Origin: Erythrobacter sp. EC-HK427
GTDB taxonomy: Bacteria; Pseudomonadota; Alphaproteobacteria; Sphingomonadales; Sphingomonadaceae
Assembly: GCF_902498745.1 (NCBI RefSeq)
Contig: NZ_LR701479.1
Location: 314,292 to 378,291 of the forward strand
Direction: 5' to 3'
Length of the DNA stretch: 64,000 nt
A program made the position numbers and the translations under genes. Shown in pieces: positions 52,325 through 60,964 of this stretch. Position 1 is the stretch's first letter, and the number at the start of each line of letters is the position of its first letter. The notes under the pieces were generated by a model, which worked only from the letters and a program-made list of their open reading frames with translations, did not search any database and was not told where the DNA came from.

Positions 52325-53655
52325 CCGCCAACCTCAAATTCGCGCTGCTGCGCCTAACGGCCAATTACTGGTTCTATCCCGCGCTGTTTTCGCTCGGCGC
52401 GGCGGGGTTGGCGTTGGCGATGATCGCTGCCGACCGGTCGGGGGCGGCGGCGTTTCTGTACGGACTTGACGGGTTCACCCCCGCGCAGCCCAAAGGCGCG
52501 GCGGATATGCTCACCGTGATGGCGGGCAGCATGATCGGCGTGGCGGCGACGGTGTTCTCGATCACCATCGCGGCGGTGGCCTATGCCAGCGGCAATTACG
52601 GGCCGCGCCTGCTCACCAATTTCATGGAGGATCGCGGCAACCAGTTGAGCCTTGCCACCTTCATCGCCAGCTTCGTCTACGCGCTGATCGTGCTGCGCGC
52701 GGTGCGGGCGGAAGGCGAGGTGCCTGCCGGTGCCGCCGAGGCCGCCGCCGCCCTGCCCGGCTTCACACCGCAGCTCTCGCTGCTCGTCGCCTATATATTG
52801 ATGGCGGTCTGCGTCGCGGTGCTGGTCTATTTCCTCAACCACATCCCCTCCTCGATCCGCATCAGCACGGTGCTGGAGGATATTGGCGAGCGGCTGATCC
52901 GCGATCTGCGCGAAACCTATCCGGTGGAAGACGCATTGCAGGATGCGCGCGAGCCGGTGGCGGGAACGCAGGTGCGCTCGCAAGCGACCGGCTATGTCCA
53001 GTTTATCGATTTCACCGGGCTGGAGACCGCCGCGAAGGAGCATGGCGCGGTCATCTCGTTGATGATCCGCACCGGCGATTTCGTCCACCGCGATCTCCCG
53101 CTGCTGCAAATCGCGGGCGCCGATCCCGAAGGCTTTGCCGGTGATTTGCGCGCCGCCTTCACCTTCGGGGCCAATCGCACCGCCAGCCAGGACCCGCAAT
53201 TCCTGATCGACCAGTTGGTCGAAATCGGCCTGCGCGCATTGAGCCCCGGCATCAACGATCCCTTCACCGCGATCACCGCGTTGCACTGGCTCGGCGCGGC
53301 GACTGCCGAAGTCGGGCGGCGCGATCTCCGCAAGGATGTGTGCGGCAAGGGTGTGGAGGATTGCTGCGTGATCCCACGTGCGGACGATTTTTCGCATTAT
53401 GTCGAGCGCGGCTTCGGGTCGATCCGCAGCGCGGTTGCTGCCAGCCCCAATGCGGCGCGGATCATGCTCGAAGCGATCGAAAACGCCGCCGCGCCGATCC
53501 CGCACGCCAAGCGCCGGCAGATTCTGCGGCAGGAAGGCGATGCTTTGATGGAACAGGCACGGCTGACCCTGTCCGGCCCCGATCTCGAACGGCTGGAAAC
53601 CCGCTACCGCGAATTTACCGATACGTTCGACGCTAAGCCGGTTCGGGCGGCTTAG
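52321..53655 (+). CDS. DUF2254 family membrane protein
   Basis: A 444-aa protein: four membrane segments in the N-terminal half (YPALFSLGAAGLALAMI, MLTVMAGSMIGVAATVFSITIAAV, LATFIASFVYALIVL, LLVAYILMAVCVAVLVYFL) and a large cytoplasmic domain, the pattern of DUF2254. Conserved parts are SPGINDPFTAITALHWL and SQDPQFLIDQL. Function unknown; possibly a channel-like protein. The stop overlaps the end of the convergent EamA gene by 23 nt. Confidence 0.88.
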   Translation: MTANLKFALLRLTANYWFYPALFSLGAAGLALAMIAADRSGAAAFLYGLDGFTPAQPKGAADMLTVMAGSMIGVAATVFSITIAAVAYASGNYGPRLLTNFMEDRGNQLSLATFIASFVYALIVLRAVRAEGEVPAGAAEAAAALPGFTPQLSLLVAYILMAVCVAVLVYFLNHIPSSIRISTVLEDIGERLIRDLRETYPVEDALQDAREPVAGTQVRSQATGYVQFIDFTGLETAAKEHGAVISLMIRTGDFVHRDLPLLQIAGADPEGFAGDLRAAFTFGANRTASQDPQFLIDQLVEIGLRALSPGINDPFTAITALHWLGAATAEVGRRDLRKDVCGKGVEDCCVIPRADDFSHYVERGFGSIRSAVAASPNAARIMLEAIENAAAPIPHAKRRQILRQEGDALMEQARLTLSGPDLERLETRYREFTDTFDAKPVRAA

Positions 53656-54538
53656 CTGCGAGAACTTTGGGCTGGGCCATGCGCGCCAGCACCAGCGCGC
53701 TGCCCACCAGTGCAATGCCGAGAAAATCGAGCGGCAGCAGGATCTCGTCAAACCGCCACCAGCCCACCGCCGCCGCCACCGCAGGCTGGGTCAGCAGGGC
53801 AATCCCGATGATCAGTGGCGAGAAGTGCCGCAGCGCATAAACGAGCAACCCCTGCCCGACGATCTGGCTGGAAAAGGCGAGGATCAGCAGCGGCGTCCAG
53901 TCGCGCGGCATGATCGTCTCGCCCAGCACCAGCGCGGTTCCGAGCAGCACCAGCGCGCTCGCCATGCCCGCCCATGTCAGCACCGCCCAGCCACCCATCA
54001 CCTTGCGCGCATCCTGCGCGGTGAGGAGGTATCCGGCGTAGAGCAGTCCTGCGAGGAGGCAGAACAGGTCGCCGATGAAGTTGCTCTGCGCAATCTCCAG
54101 CGAACGCCCCAGCAAGATCGCCGCGCCGGTCAGCGCCGCGATGATCGCGGGCCATTCGCGCCCCTGTGGCAGGCGGCGCAGCGCGATGAAGGCCCAGCAC
54201 ATCAGCACGACGCTGCCCGCATTGCCGAACAAAACCGCATTCGCCAGCCGCGTCTCGCCGATGCCGAGATGCCAGGCGGCAATGTCAAAGCCGAAAAACA
54301 CTCCGCCCGCCAGCGCAAGGCCGGTCAGTCGGGGGCTGTGGCTGGTCAGCGCCTGCCGGTTGGCGAGCGCGATCAGCGCCACCAGCGGCAGCGCCAGCGC
54401 CACCCGCCAGAAGCCCGCCGCCACCGGCCCGGTATCCGCCAGCCGCACCAGCCACGGGCCAAGCGCAAGCGCGGCATTGCCCGCCAGCAGGGCGAGCATC
54501 GGCAGGGCTTTTCCCCGATCTGTGTCGTGCGCAGTCAC
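53633..54538 (-). CDS. EamA/DMT-family transporter
   Basis: A 301-aa membrane protein with about ten hydrophobic helices in two related halves, the drug/metabolite transporter fold. The segments ALGPWLVRLADTGPVAAGFWRVALALP and AVLFGNAGSVVLMCWAF show the first half, and SQIVGQGLLVYALRHFSPLIIGIALLTQPAVAAAVGWW the second. The substrate cannot be told. It is convergent with and overlaps the DUF2254 gene, and its start faces the CitE-like gene. Confidence 0.88.
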   Translation of the reverse strand: MTAHDTDRGKALPMLALLAGNAALALGPWLVRLADTGPVAAGFWRVALALPLVALIALANRQALTSHSPRLTGLALAGGVFFGFDIAAWHLGIGETRLANAVLFGNAGSVVLMCWAFIALRRLPQGREWPAIIAALTGAAILLGRSLEIAQSNFIGDLFCLLAGLLYAGYLLTAQDARKVMGGWAVLTWAGMASALVLLGTALVLGETIMPRDWTPLLILAFSSQIVGQGLLVYALRHFSPLIIGIALLTQPAVAAAVGWWRFDEILLPLDFLGIALVGSALVLARMAQPKVLAAKPPEPA

Positions 54539-54605
54539 CGCGCCGCTCTAGCGCGTGTGCCGCCTAGCCTATAGAGGCTCCGGCAAAACATTTGCGGAGA
54601 ATGTA

Positions 54606-55496
54606 ATGCCGATACGGTCCTGGATGTTTGTCCCCGGCGATAGCGAGCGCAAGCTGGAGAAGGCTCCGGCCAGCGGCGCGGATGTGGTGATCGTCGATCT
54701 GGAAGATGCGGTCGCGCCGGAGGCCAAGGAGAGTGCGCGCGCGCTCGCCCGCGAATGGCTGGCCGGGCGCAATGAGAATAGTGCCGGTGCTGGCGCGCCG
54801 CAATATTGGTTGCGCATCAATCCGCTCGACACGCCGCTATGGCAATTCGACGTCGAGGCGGTGCTGCCCGCCAAGCCCGCCGGGATTGTCGTGCCCAAGG
54901 CCACCAGCCCGCTGCAATTGCAGCGCCTGTCGGAAGTGCTTTACGAATTGGAGCCGCGCAACGGCATTGTGCCGGGTGCGACGCGGCTGCTGCCGCTGGT
55001 GAGCGAGACGGCGCAGGCGGCGAATGGCATTGCTGCCTATGGCCGCTCCAAACACCGCAGTTCGCGGCTGCTCGGGCTGACCTGGGGAGCGGAAGATCTC
55101 TCCGCCGCCATCGGTACCTCGCGCAAGCGCGATGCTTTTGGGCAGTGGACAGACCTCTTCCGCATGGTGCGCGCGCAGACCCTGCTGGCGGCACACGCGG
55201 CGGGGGTGGCCGCGATCGACACGCTACACGCCGATTTCCGCGATATTGCCGGGCTGCGCCGCACCGCGCGCGACGGCTTTGCCGACGGGTTTGCCGGAAT
55301 GCTGGCGATCCACCCGGCGCAGGTGCCGATCATCAACGAATGCTTCACCCCCACGTCCGAGCAGATCGCGGAAGCCCGGGCGATTGTCGAACTGTTCGAA
55401 AGCAATCCCGGTGTCGGTGCGTTGCAGTTGGACGGACGCATGGTCGACCAGCCGCATTTCGTGCAGGCGCAGAAGCTGCTGGCGAGTGTGGAGTAA
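54606..55496 (+). CDS. CoA ester lyase, CitE-like (HpcH/HpaI aldolase family)
   Basis: A 296-aa TIM-barrel enzyme. MPIRSWMFVPGDSERKLEKA, the metal-binding DVVIVDLEDAVAPEAKESAR, PKATSPLQLQRL and GFAGMLAIHPAQVPIIN are typical of citrate lyase beta-type/malyl-CoA lyase proteins that act without the other citrate lyase subunits. The substrate could be malyl-CoA, citramalyl-CoA or similar. The ATG at 54606 has ggag upstream. Alone on the plus strand, divergent from the EamA gene. Confidence 0.9.
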   Translation: MPIRSWMFVPGDSERKLEKAPASGADVVIVDLEDAVAPEAKESARALAREWLAGRNENSAGAGAPQYWLRINPLDTPLWQFDVEAVLPAKPAGIVVPKATSPLQLQRLSEVLYELEPRNGIVPGATRLLPLVSETAQAANGIAAYGRSKHRSSRLLGLTWGAEDLSAAIGTSRKRDAFGQWTDLFRMVRAQTLLAAHAAGVAAIDTLHADFRDIAGLRRTARDGFADGFAGMLAIHPAQVPIINECFTPTSEQIAEARAIVELFESNPGVGALQLDGRMVDQPHFVQAQKLLASVE

Positions 55497-55506
55497 GGCT
55501 CAGGCC

Positions 55507-55839
55507 CTACTCTGCGCCTTCACCCTCACCCGCAGCAGGCGCGGCGACTTCGGCATCGGGCACCGGCTCCACCGCCGGTTCGGAAGCCTGCGCGGGCGCA
55601 GGGGCAGTCCCGCTGGTCGGTGCACCACTATCGCCCGCCTCCGGCTCCGGATCGGCTTGCGGCGCTTGCGAGCGTACCTGATCGAGCGGCAGCATCGCAT
55701 CGCTGATCGTGCCTTCCAGCACTTCGCCGCTTTCCTCCGCCTCGCCCGCCTGCTCTGCGGGAGCAGTTTCGCCATTGCATCCGGCCAGCAGCAAAGCGGC
55801 AGGCAGCGCCAGAGCTAGAGTTTTGGCTGTTCTCGTCAT
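55507..55839 (-). CDS. Small Pro/Ala/Glu-rich lipoprotein
   Basis: A 110-aa protein with a lipobox LLLAGC/N at about residues 17-22, so the mature form starts at Cys and is membrane-anchored. The rest is a low-complexity acidic Ala/Pro/Glu tail without recognisable fold. It lies 12 nt after lipB on the same strand and is probably its downstream partner in a two-gene unit. Function unknown. Confidence 0.72.
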   Translation of the reverse strand: MTRTAKTLALALPAALLLAGCNGETAPAEQAGEAEESGEVLEGTISDAMLPLDQVRSQAPQADPEPEAGDSGAPTSGTAPAPAQASEPAVEPVPDAEVAAPAAGEGEGAE

Positions 55840-55851
55840 GCGGCAGACCCT

Positions 55852-56532
55852 TTATGGCGTGTCGATCGCGGCGAGGAAATCGCCTGCGCGGGCGAGCAAT
55901 GCCTCATCCCATGCCTCTGGCGCAACGGGTTTTCCCAGCATCGCCATGCTGGTGACGCCATATTCCGCAATGCCGCAGGGAACGATGCCCGAAAAATGCG
56001 CGAGATCGGGTGCGAGATTAACGGCAAAGCCGTGCATCGTCACCCAGCGCCGCACGCGCACGCCGATGGCCCCGATCTTGGCTTCAGCGCCAGTGAGATC
56101 GTGCGTCCAGATGCCGACCCGTTCGGGCACGGCAAAGGCCTCCACGCCGAAATCGCCGAGCGTCGCGATCACCCAATCCTCCAGCGCATGGACAAAGCCG
56201 CGCACATCTTTCTGCCGCCGCGCGAGGTCGAGCAGCACGTAGCAAACCCGCTGCCCCGGCCCGTGATAGGTATAGCGCCCGCCGCGCCCAGTCTCGACCA
56301 CATCGAAGCGCGGATCGACCAGTTCGGCCACATCCGCGCTGGTGCCCGCCGTGTAGACAGGCGGATGTTCAAGCAGCCAGACCAGTTCCGCCATCTCGCC
56401 CGCCGCAATCGCGGTGTTGCGCGCCTCCTGCTCGGCCAGCGCGGTGCGATAGTCGGTCAGGCCGGACGAACGCCGCCACTCTATGCCATCGGGCAGCGGC
56501 AGCGGGGGATTGGATAGCGAGGTCATCATCAT
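55852..56532 (-). CDS. lipB: Octanoyltransferase LipB
   Basis: A 226-aa enzyme that moves the octanoyl group from ACP to the lipoyl domains. Motifs: [44 protein letters not shown] (catalytic Lys region) and the Cys in [15 protein letters not shown]. The start may be any of three adjacent ATGs (56532, 56529, 56526). It is followed by the small lipoprotein gene. Confidence 0.95.
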   Translation of the reverse strand: MMMTSLSNPPLPLPDGIEWRRSSGLTDYRTALAEQEARNTAIAAGEMAELVWLLEHPPVYTAGTSADVAELVDPRFDVVETGRGGRYTYHGPGQRVCYVLLDLARRQKDVRGFVHALEDWVIATLGDFGVEAFAVPERVGIWTHDLTGAEAKIGAIGVRVRRWVTMHGFAVNLAPDLAHFSGIVPCGIAEYGVTSMAMLGKPVAPEAWDEALLARAGDFLAAIDTP

Positions 56533-56606
56533 GGGCCGATTAGCATTGCGCGGGCGGGGTCGCCGCGACTATCAGGGCCTATAGCCAATTTGCGAGGGAA
56601 AACCGA

Positions 56607-57437
56607 ATGTCGAAACCGCTGGATCTGGGCAAGGCGTGGGAAAGCGCAGTAGCCATGCTGGGCGCGAACAAGGATGTGATCCTGATCGTCGCCGCGGTGT
56701 TCTTTTTCCTGCCCAACGCGATATCGGGCGTGTTCATCCCCGCACCGGCGGAAATCACCGCAATGATGGAATCGGGCAATCCCGATCCGCAGGCGATGGT
56801 CAATGCGCTAACGGCCTATGTCGGCGGGGTCTGGTGGATTTATGCGTTGGTGGCAGTGGTGTCGGGCATCGGCACGCTCAGCCTGCTTGCGCTGCTGACC
56901 AATAGCCGCCGGCCGACCGTGGGCGAAGCGATCAGCATCGGCCTCAACAGCGTGCTTACCTATATCGCGGCGCAGTTGCTGGCGCTGCTGGCGGCTTTGA
57001 CCGTCATCTTCCTGCCCGCCGCGCTTGGGTATATGATCGCTCCCGCGCTTGCCTTGCTGTTCTATCTGATCGGCCTGGTGGTGTCGGTCTATCTCTACGT
57101 CAAATTCTCGCTCGCCTCGCCGATCATCGCCATCGAGGGGGTGCGCAATCCGCTCACCGCGCTGGCGCGTTCGTGGCGGCTGACCAAGGGCAATTCGCTG
57201 CGGATATTCGCGTTCTATTTGCTGCTCGGCATCGCCATTATCGTGCTGTCGCTGCTCGTCGGGCTGTTGCTCGGCGTCTTCTCGCTGTTCGGCGAGCAGG
57301 TCGGCCTGTTTGCCGGTTCGATCGGCGGCGCGCTGTTCGGAATGCTCACCACCAGCGTGATGGTGGCGGTGATGGCCGCGGTGCACCGCCAGTTGAGCGA
57401 TGCGCCCGTCGTGAGCGTTGGTGATACGTTCGACTAG
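56607..57437 (+). CDS. Multi-spanning membrane protein (YciC/GDPD membrane domain-like)
   Basis: A 276-aa protein with about six hydrophobic segments. The N-terminus LDLGKAWESAVAMLGANKDV and the conserved ALARSWRLTKGNSLRIFAF match proteins with the glycerophosphoryl diester phosphodiesterase membrane domain or YciC family. Function unknown. The ATG has gaggga upstream. It is convergent with the PmtA-like gene. Confidence 0.72.
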   Translation: MSKPLDLGKAWESAVAMLGANKDVILIVAAVFFFLPNAISGVFIPAPAEITAMMESGNPDPQAMVNALTAYVGGVWWIYALVAVVSGIGTLSLLALLTNSRRPTVGEAISIGLNSVLTYIAAQLLALLAALTVIFLPAALGYMIAPALALLFYLIGLVVSVYLYVKFSLASPIIAIEGVRNPLTALARSWRLTKGNSLRIFAFYLLLGIAIIVLSLLVGLLLGVFSLFGEQVGLFAGSIGGALFGMLTTSVMVAVMAAVHRQLSDAPVVSVGDTFD

Positions 57438-57455
57438 GCCGGTTAGTCCGCCGGT

Positions 57456-58082
57456 TCAGTCGGTCTGCCAGCCCCAGGCAAGGATGCAGGGCGGGATGTT
57501 CCACCAGACATAACCGGTTTCCACCTTGGGGAAGACTTCTGCCGTCAGATCCCGCGCCGCACCCTTGAACTGGTAGGTCATGAAGGCACCGCCCTTGCGG
57601 ATCACCCGTCCGGTGGCGGCGACAATCGCCTCGCCCACGCCTTCGGGCAGGGTCGAGAAGGGCAGGCCGGAGAGGACATAGTCGGCTTTCTCGTGGCCGA
57701 TCATCCGGACGATGTCTTCCACATCCTCGGCGGAACCGAGCACCGCGTGAAAGCGGCTGTCGCGGATCGTCTTCTTCAGATAGTCGATGAACAGCGGGTT
57801 GGTGTCGATCACCAGCAGCTCGCCATCACGAGGGAGCCGGTCGAGGATCGGCTGGCAGAAGGTGCCGACGCCGGGGCCGTATTCGACGAACAGTTTGGTA
57901 TTCGCCCAGTCGACCGGCGCGAGCATTGCGTTGATGGTGACGCGCGAGGACGGGATGACCGAGCCGACCATGCGCGGTTCTTCGATAAAGCCTTTGAGGA
58001 AGACACCCGCCGGGCCGAGGAACCGCTTGATCCGTGTGCCGAGGCCGACGCGCTGTTTGCGCGCGAAGTCATTGCTGCTCAT
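57456..58082 (-). CDS. PmtA-like phospholipid/SAM-dependent methyltransferase
   Basis: A 208-aa protein. FIEEPRMVGSVIPSSRVTIN, the SAM motif FVEYGPGVGTFCQPIL and the C-terminal IPPCILAWGWQ are typical of the PmtA family, which methylates phosphatidylethanolamine towards phosphatidylcholine in alphaproteobacteria. The true substrate is not certain; related proteins methylate other targets. Transcribed on the minus strand after arsC, 94 nt apart. Confidence 0.75.
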   Translation of the reverse strand: MSSNDFARKQRVGLGTRIKRFLGPAGVFLKGFIEEPRMVGSVIPSSRVTINAMLAPVDWANTKLFVEYGPGVGTFCQPILDRLPRDGELLVIDTNPLFIDYLKKTIRDSRFHAVLGSAEDVEDIVRMIGHEKADYVLSGLPFSTLPEGVGEAIVAATGRVIRKGGAFMTYQFKGAARDLTAEVFPKVETGYVWWNIPPCILAWGWQTD

Positions 58083-58176
58083 CGCTTTGGTGTCATCCTT
58101 GTCAAATTTGTGACACGCGCGTTCGCATTGCCCCGCGCCGAATGCAAGGGGCTTGCGATTGGGCGTGGGGACGGCG

Positions 58177-58521
58177 TCAGAGGATTTCCTCGACCTTTTC
58201 CTTCGGGCGGCACAGGCGCACGCCCTTGGCGGTTTCCACCAGCGGGCGCTCGATTAGCGCAGGCTCTGCCGCCATGGCGGCCAGCACCGTGTCGGCATCG
58301 GCATCGGGCAGGCCGCTCTCCGCCGCATCGGTGCCGCGCAGGCGCAGCCCCTCGGCAGGCGTCATCCCGGCATCGGCGAAAAGCTGCGCGAGCTTGTCGC
58401 GGCTTGGCGGGTTCTTGAGATATTCGATGATCTCGACCTCCACCCCGTCGCGCGCTTGCAGTATCGCTAGCGTGTTGCGCGAGGTGCCGCATTTCGGATT
58501 GTGCCAGATCGTTGCCTTCAC
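58177..58521 (-). CDS. arsC: Arsenate reductase (ArsC, glutaredoxin-coupled type)
   Basis: A 114-aa protein starting at GTG 58521. WHNPKCGTSRNTLAIL holds the catalytic Cys of the E. coli-type ArsC family; IEYLKNPPSRDKLAQL and IERPLVETAKGVRLCRP are the usual following segments (substrate-binding Arg). It reduces arsenate to arsenite using glutathione/glutaredoxin. No arsR or arsenite pump is adjacent, so arsenate may not be its main role. Divergent from the TonB receptor. Confidence 0.9.
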   Translation of the reverse strand: MKATIWHNPKCGTSRNTLAILQARDGVEVEIIEYLKNPPSRDKLAQLFADAGMTPAEGLRLRGTDAAESGLPDADADTVLAAMAAEPALIERPLVETAKGVRLCRPKEKVEEIL

Positions 58522-58614
58522 CTGCGCTGCACTCCTCTGCTCCGGTATTGGAGGTCTGAACCCGATAGCTAGGCGCGAAAAAATTGACCGCAAGGCCGGA
58601 TTTCCTGTTGCCAG

Positions 58615-58657
58615 TGCAAATCATTCGCAATAAGAGGCTTCTTGCAAATCACTCGCA
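58615..58657 (+). promoter_or_regulatory. Tandem Fur-like boxes upstream of TonB receptor
   Basis: Two near-identical 15-bp sites, TGCAAATCATTCGCA (58615-58629) and TGCAAATCACTCGCA (58643-58657), start 28 bp apart and lie before the TonB receptor gene. Each is an imperfect 7-1-7 palindrome and the first fits 10 of 14 fixed positions of the Fur consensus TGATAATNATTATCA. Iron-dependent repression is inferred; an Irr or other Fur-family protein could bind instead. Confidence 0.65.
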
Positions 58658-58693
58658 ATAGCGACTCAAAAGAAAACACGTAGGGGAAGTACC

Positions 58694-60913
58694 ATTCGTT
58701 ACACCGCCATCCGCCTCGCCCTGTTCGCCAGCGCCGCCGCCATCGCGCTGCCCGCCGCCGCGCAGGAAGGGCAGAACACCACACCCGTCATCGATCCCGC
58801 CATCAATGGCGGCGCGCCGGTCGCCACTACCGACACTGCCGTCGATCCCGACGATGTGATTATCGTCACCGGCGAAGTGCTCTATTCCGATCAGGTTACC
58901 GCTTTGCGCACCCCCACCCCGATCATCGATGTGCCGCAGAGCCTCTCCATCATCACCGCTGACGAGATCGAGCGGCGCGGCTTTACCAGCATCGGCCAGA
59001 TCGTCGATTACACGCCGGGCATCACCACTTCGCAAGGCGAAGGCCACCGCGATGCCGTGGTGTTCCGCGGCGTGCGTTCCACCGCCGACTTCTTCGTCGA
59101 TGGCCAGCGCGACGATGTGCAATATTATCGCGGCCTGTATAATCTGGAGCAGGTGGAGGTGCTGCGCGGCCCCAATGCGCTTTTGTTCGGCCGCGGCGGC
59201 ACCGGCGGGATCATCAACCGCGTCACCAAGAAGGGCGAGATTGGCGAAAATTTCGCCGCCGGGCAGATCGCGCTCGATACGTTTGGCGAATTCGGCGTGC
59301 AGAGCGATCTCAACCTGTCGATCAGTGACAATGCGGCCTTCCGCCTCAATGCCTCGTTCGAAAGCCTCGCCAATCACCGCGACTTCTATGAAGGCGAGCG
59401 GATCGGCATCAATCCCACGCTGCGCTTCCAGCCGGGCGCGGGCACGGTGATCGACCTGTCCTACGAATATATCGATCACAACCGCTTCATCGATCGCGGG
59501 ATCCCCACCGGCGCCGATGGCCGCCCGGTGGAAGCATTCTCCGATATTGTCTTTGCCGATCCCGAGCAGAATTTCCACGAGCTGGAAGCCCATGTGCTGC
59601 GCGCCAATGTGCAGCACCGCTTTTCGGACAATCTGAAAGGCGTGTTCAGCGCCTTCTACGGCGATTACGACAAGGTCTACGTCAACGTTTTCACCTCGGG
59701 CTACAACCCGCTGCGCACGCCCGATGTCGTCACGCTGGACGGCTATATCGACGCGACGCAGCGGCAGAACCTGATCCTGTCGGGCAATCTTATCAGCGAT
59801 TTCGACGTGGCAGGCACGCACCACACGCTGATTGTCGGCGGCGAATATATCAATACCGGTTCCGACCAGTTCCGCTTCAACACCTTCTGGGACACGACGC
59901 AGGACGACAACGAGATTTTCACCATCGCCCGCCCGCTGGCGCTGCGCAACAATCTCGGCACCAACGCTGCAGGCCTGCCCACGCGCAACGATTACACCGC
60001 CGATCTGAACGACGATACACGCGTGACGCTGGATGTGGTCTCGCTCTACATCCAGGACGAGATCGAGGTGACCGACTGGCTGCACCTCATTCTGGGCGCG
60101 CGGTTCGATAGCTTTGCGATTGATGTCGACAATGTGGTGTCGGGCGAGCAGCGCAGCCGCACCGACGAGGAAATCTCCCCGCGCGGCGGCATTATTCTGA
60201 AACCGGCAGAGAATATCTCCTTCTACGCCAGCTATTCGGAAAGCTTCCTACCGCGTTCGGGCGAACAGTTCACCGATATCAATGGCAGCGCGAACGCGCT
60301 GGCGCCGGACATCTTTACCAATCTGGAAGCGGGGGTGAAATGGGATTTTGTCGACGGGCTAAGCCTTACCGCCGCGATCTTTGAAATCGAACAAAGCTCG
60401 CCGCAGCCTGCGGACAATGATCCGGCAACGCTCGATGTGATCGATTCCACGATCCGCGGTTTCGAGCTGTCGCTGATTGGTGAAGTGACGCCGGGCTGGT
60501 ATGTCTCGGCAGGCTACAGCTATCTCGACGGGGCGCAGGTCGATGCCTTCGGCAATGAAGGGCTGCGTCCGCGCGAATTGCCCGAAAACACCTTCTCGAT
60601 CTGGAACCAGGTCGAAGTAACCGACGGGTTGAGCCTCGGCCTTGGCCTCACGCATCAGGGTGACAGCTTCGCCAGTAACGGAAATGTGACCTATACCGGC
60701 CTCAATGGCGACCGCGTGACCACGCGCCCGGTAATGCCCGCCTACACCCGCCTCGATGCTTCGATCAGCTACGACGTTTCGGAAAATCTGCGCCTGCAGG
60801 TGAATGTCGAGAACCTGACCGACACGCTCTACTTCCCCAATTCGCACAGCACGCATGAGGTGAGCGTGGGCGCGCCGCTGAATGCGCGCTTTGCGATCAG
60901 CGGGCGGTTCTAG
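58694..60913 (+). CDS. TonB-dependent siderophore receptor (apparent ATT start)
   Basis: About 739 aa if initiated at ATT 58694. No ATG, GTG or TTG lies in frame between the upstream stop (58631) and a GTG at 58856, but the stretch from 58694 encodes a full signal peptide (RYTAIRLALFASAAAIALPAAAQ) and has aggggaag 5-12 nt upstream. The plug domain shows VPQSLSIITADEIERRGFTSI, VVFRGVRSTADFFVDGQRDD and VEVLRGPNALLFGRGGTGG, and the barrel ends in FAISGRF. It imports ferric siderophores across the outer membrane with TonB energy; the relatives are FhuE/Fiu-like. Fur-like boxes upstream support iron control. A GTG start at 58856 would remove the signal and TonB box. Confidence 0.88.
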   Translation: MRYTAIRLALFASAAAIALPAAAQEGQNTTPVIDPAINGGAPVATTDTAVDPDDVIIVTGEVLYSDQVTALRTPTPIIDVPQSLSIITADEIERRGFTSIGQIVDYTPGITTSQGEGHRDAVVFRGVRSTADFFVDGQRDDVQYYRGLYNLEQVEVLRGPNALLFGRGGTGGIINRVTKKGEIGENFAAGQIALDTFGEFGVQSDLNLSISDNAAFRLNASFESLANHRDFYEGERIGINPTLRFQPGAGTVIDLSYEYIDHNRFIDRGIPTGADGRPVEAFSDIVFADPEQNFHELEAHVLRANVQHRFSDNLKGVFSAFYGDYDKVYVNVFTSGYNPLRTPDVVTLDGYIDATQRQNLILSGNLISDFDVAGTHHTLIVGGEYINTGSDQFRFNTFWDTTQDDNEIFTIARPLALRNNLGTNAAGLPTRNDYTADLNDDTRVTLDVVSLYIQDEIEVTDWLHLILGARFDSFAIDVDNVVSGEQRSRTDEEISPRGGIILKPAENISFYASYSESFLPRSGEQFTDINGSANALAPDIFTNLEAGVKWDFVDGLSLTAAIFEIEQSSPQPADNDPATLDVIDSTIRGFELSLIGEVTPGWYVSAGYSYLDGAQVDAFGNEGLRPRELPENTFSIWNQVEVTDGLSLGLGLTHQGDSFASNGNVTYTGLNGDRVTTRPVMPAYTRLDASISYDVSENLRLQVNVENLTDTLYFPNSHSTHEVSVGAPLNARFAISGRF

Positions 60914-60929
60914 GCGGAAGCAAATCCCG

Positions 60930-60964
60930 GAGCGCGGGGATAGTCCCCTTTAGTCCCCGCTCTC
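60930..60964. terminator. Possible bidirectional hairpin between convergent genes
   Basis: gagcgcgggga (60930-60940) and tccccgctctc (60954-60964) pair with a small bulge; an inner ggggatagtccccttt hairpin offers a short stem followed by T residues on the plus strand. It lies between the convergent TonB receptor and 2Fe-2S genes and overlaps the last codons of the latter. Confidence 0.45.

Noticed and set aside
58095-58120. Inverted repeat tgtcaaatttgtgaca upstream of the PmtA-like gene
   Set aside because: Only 5-bp arms; it may be an operator but nothing else supports it.
58649-60085. Minus-strand frame opposite the TonB receptor
   Set aside because: Shadow of the receptor; no ribosome-binding site or domain.
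58856-60913. GTG at 58856 as the receptor start
   Set aside because: It would remove the signal peptide and the region before the plug that the upstream codons plainly encode.
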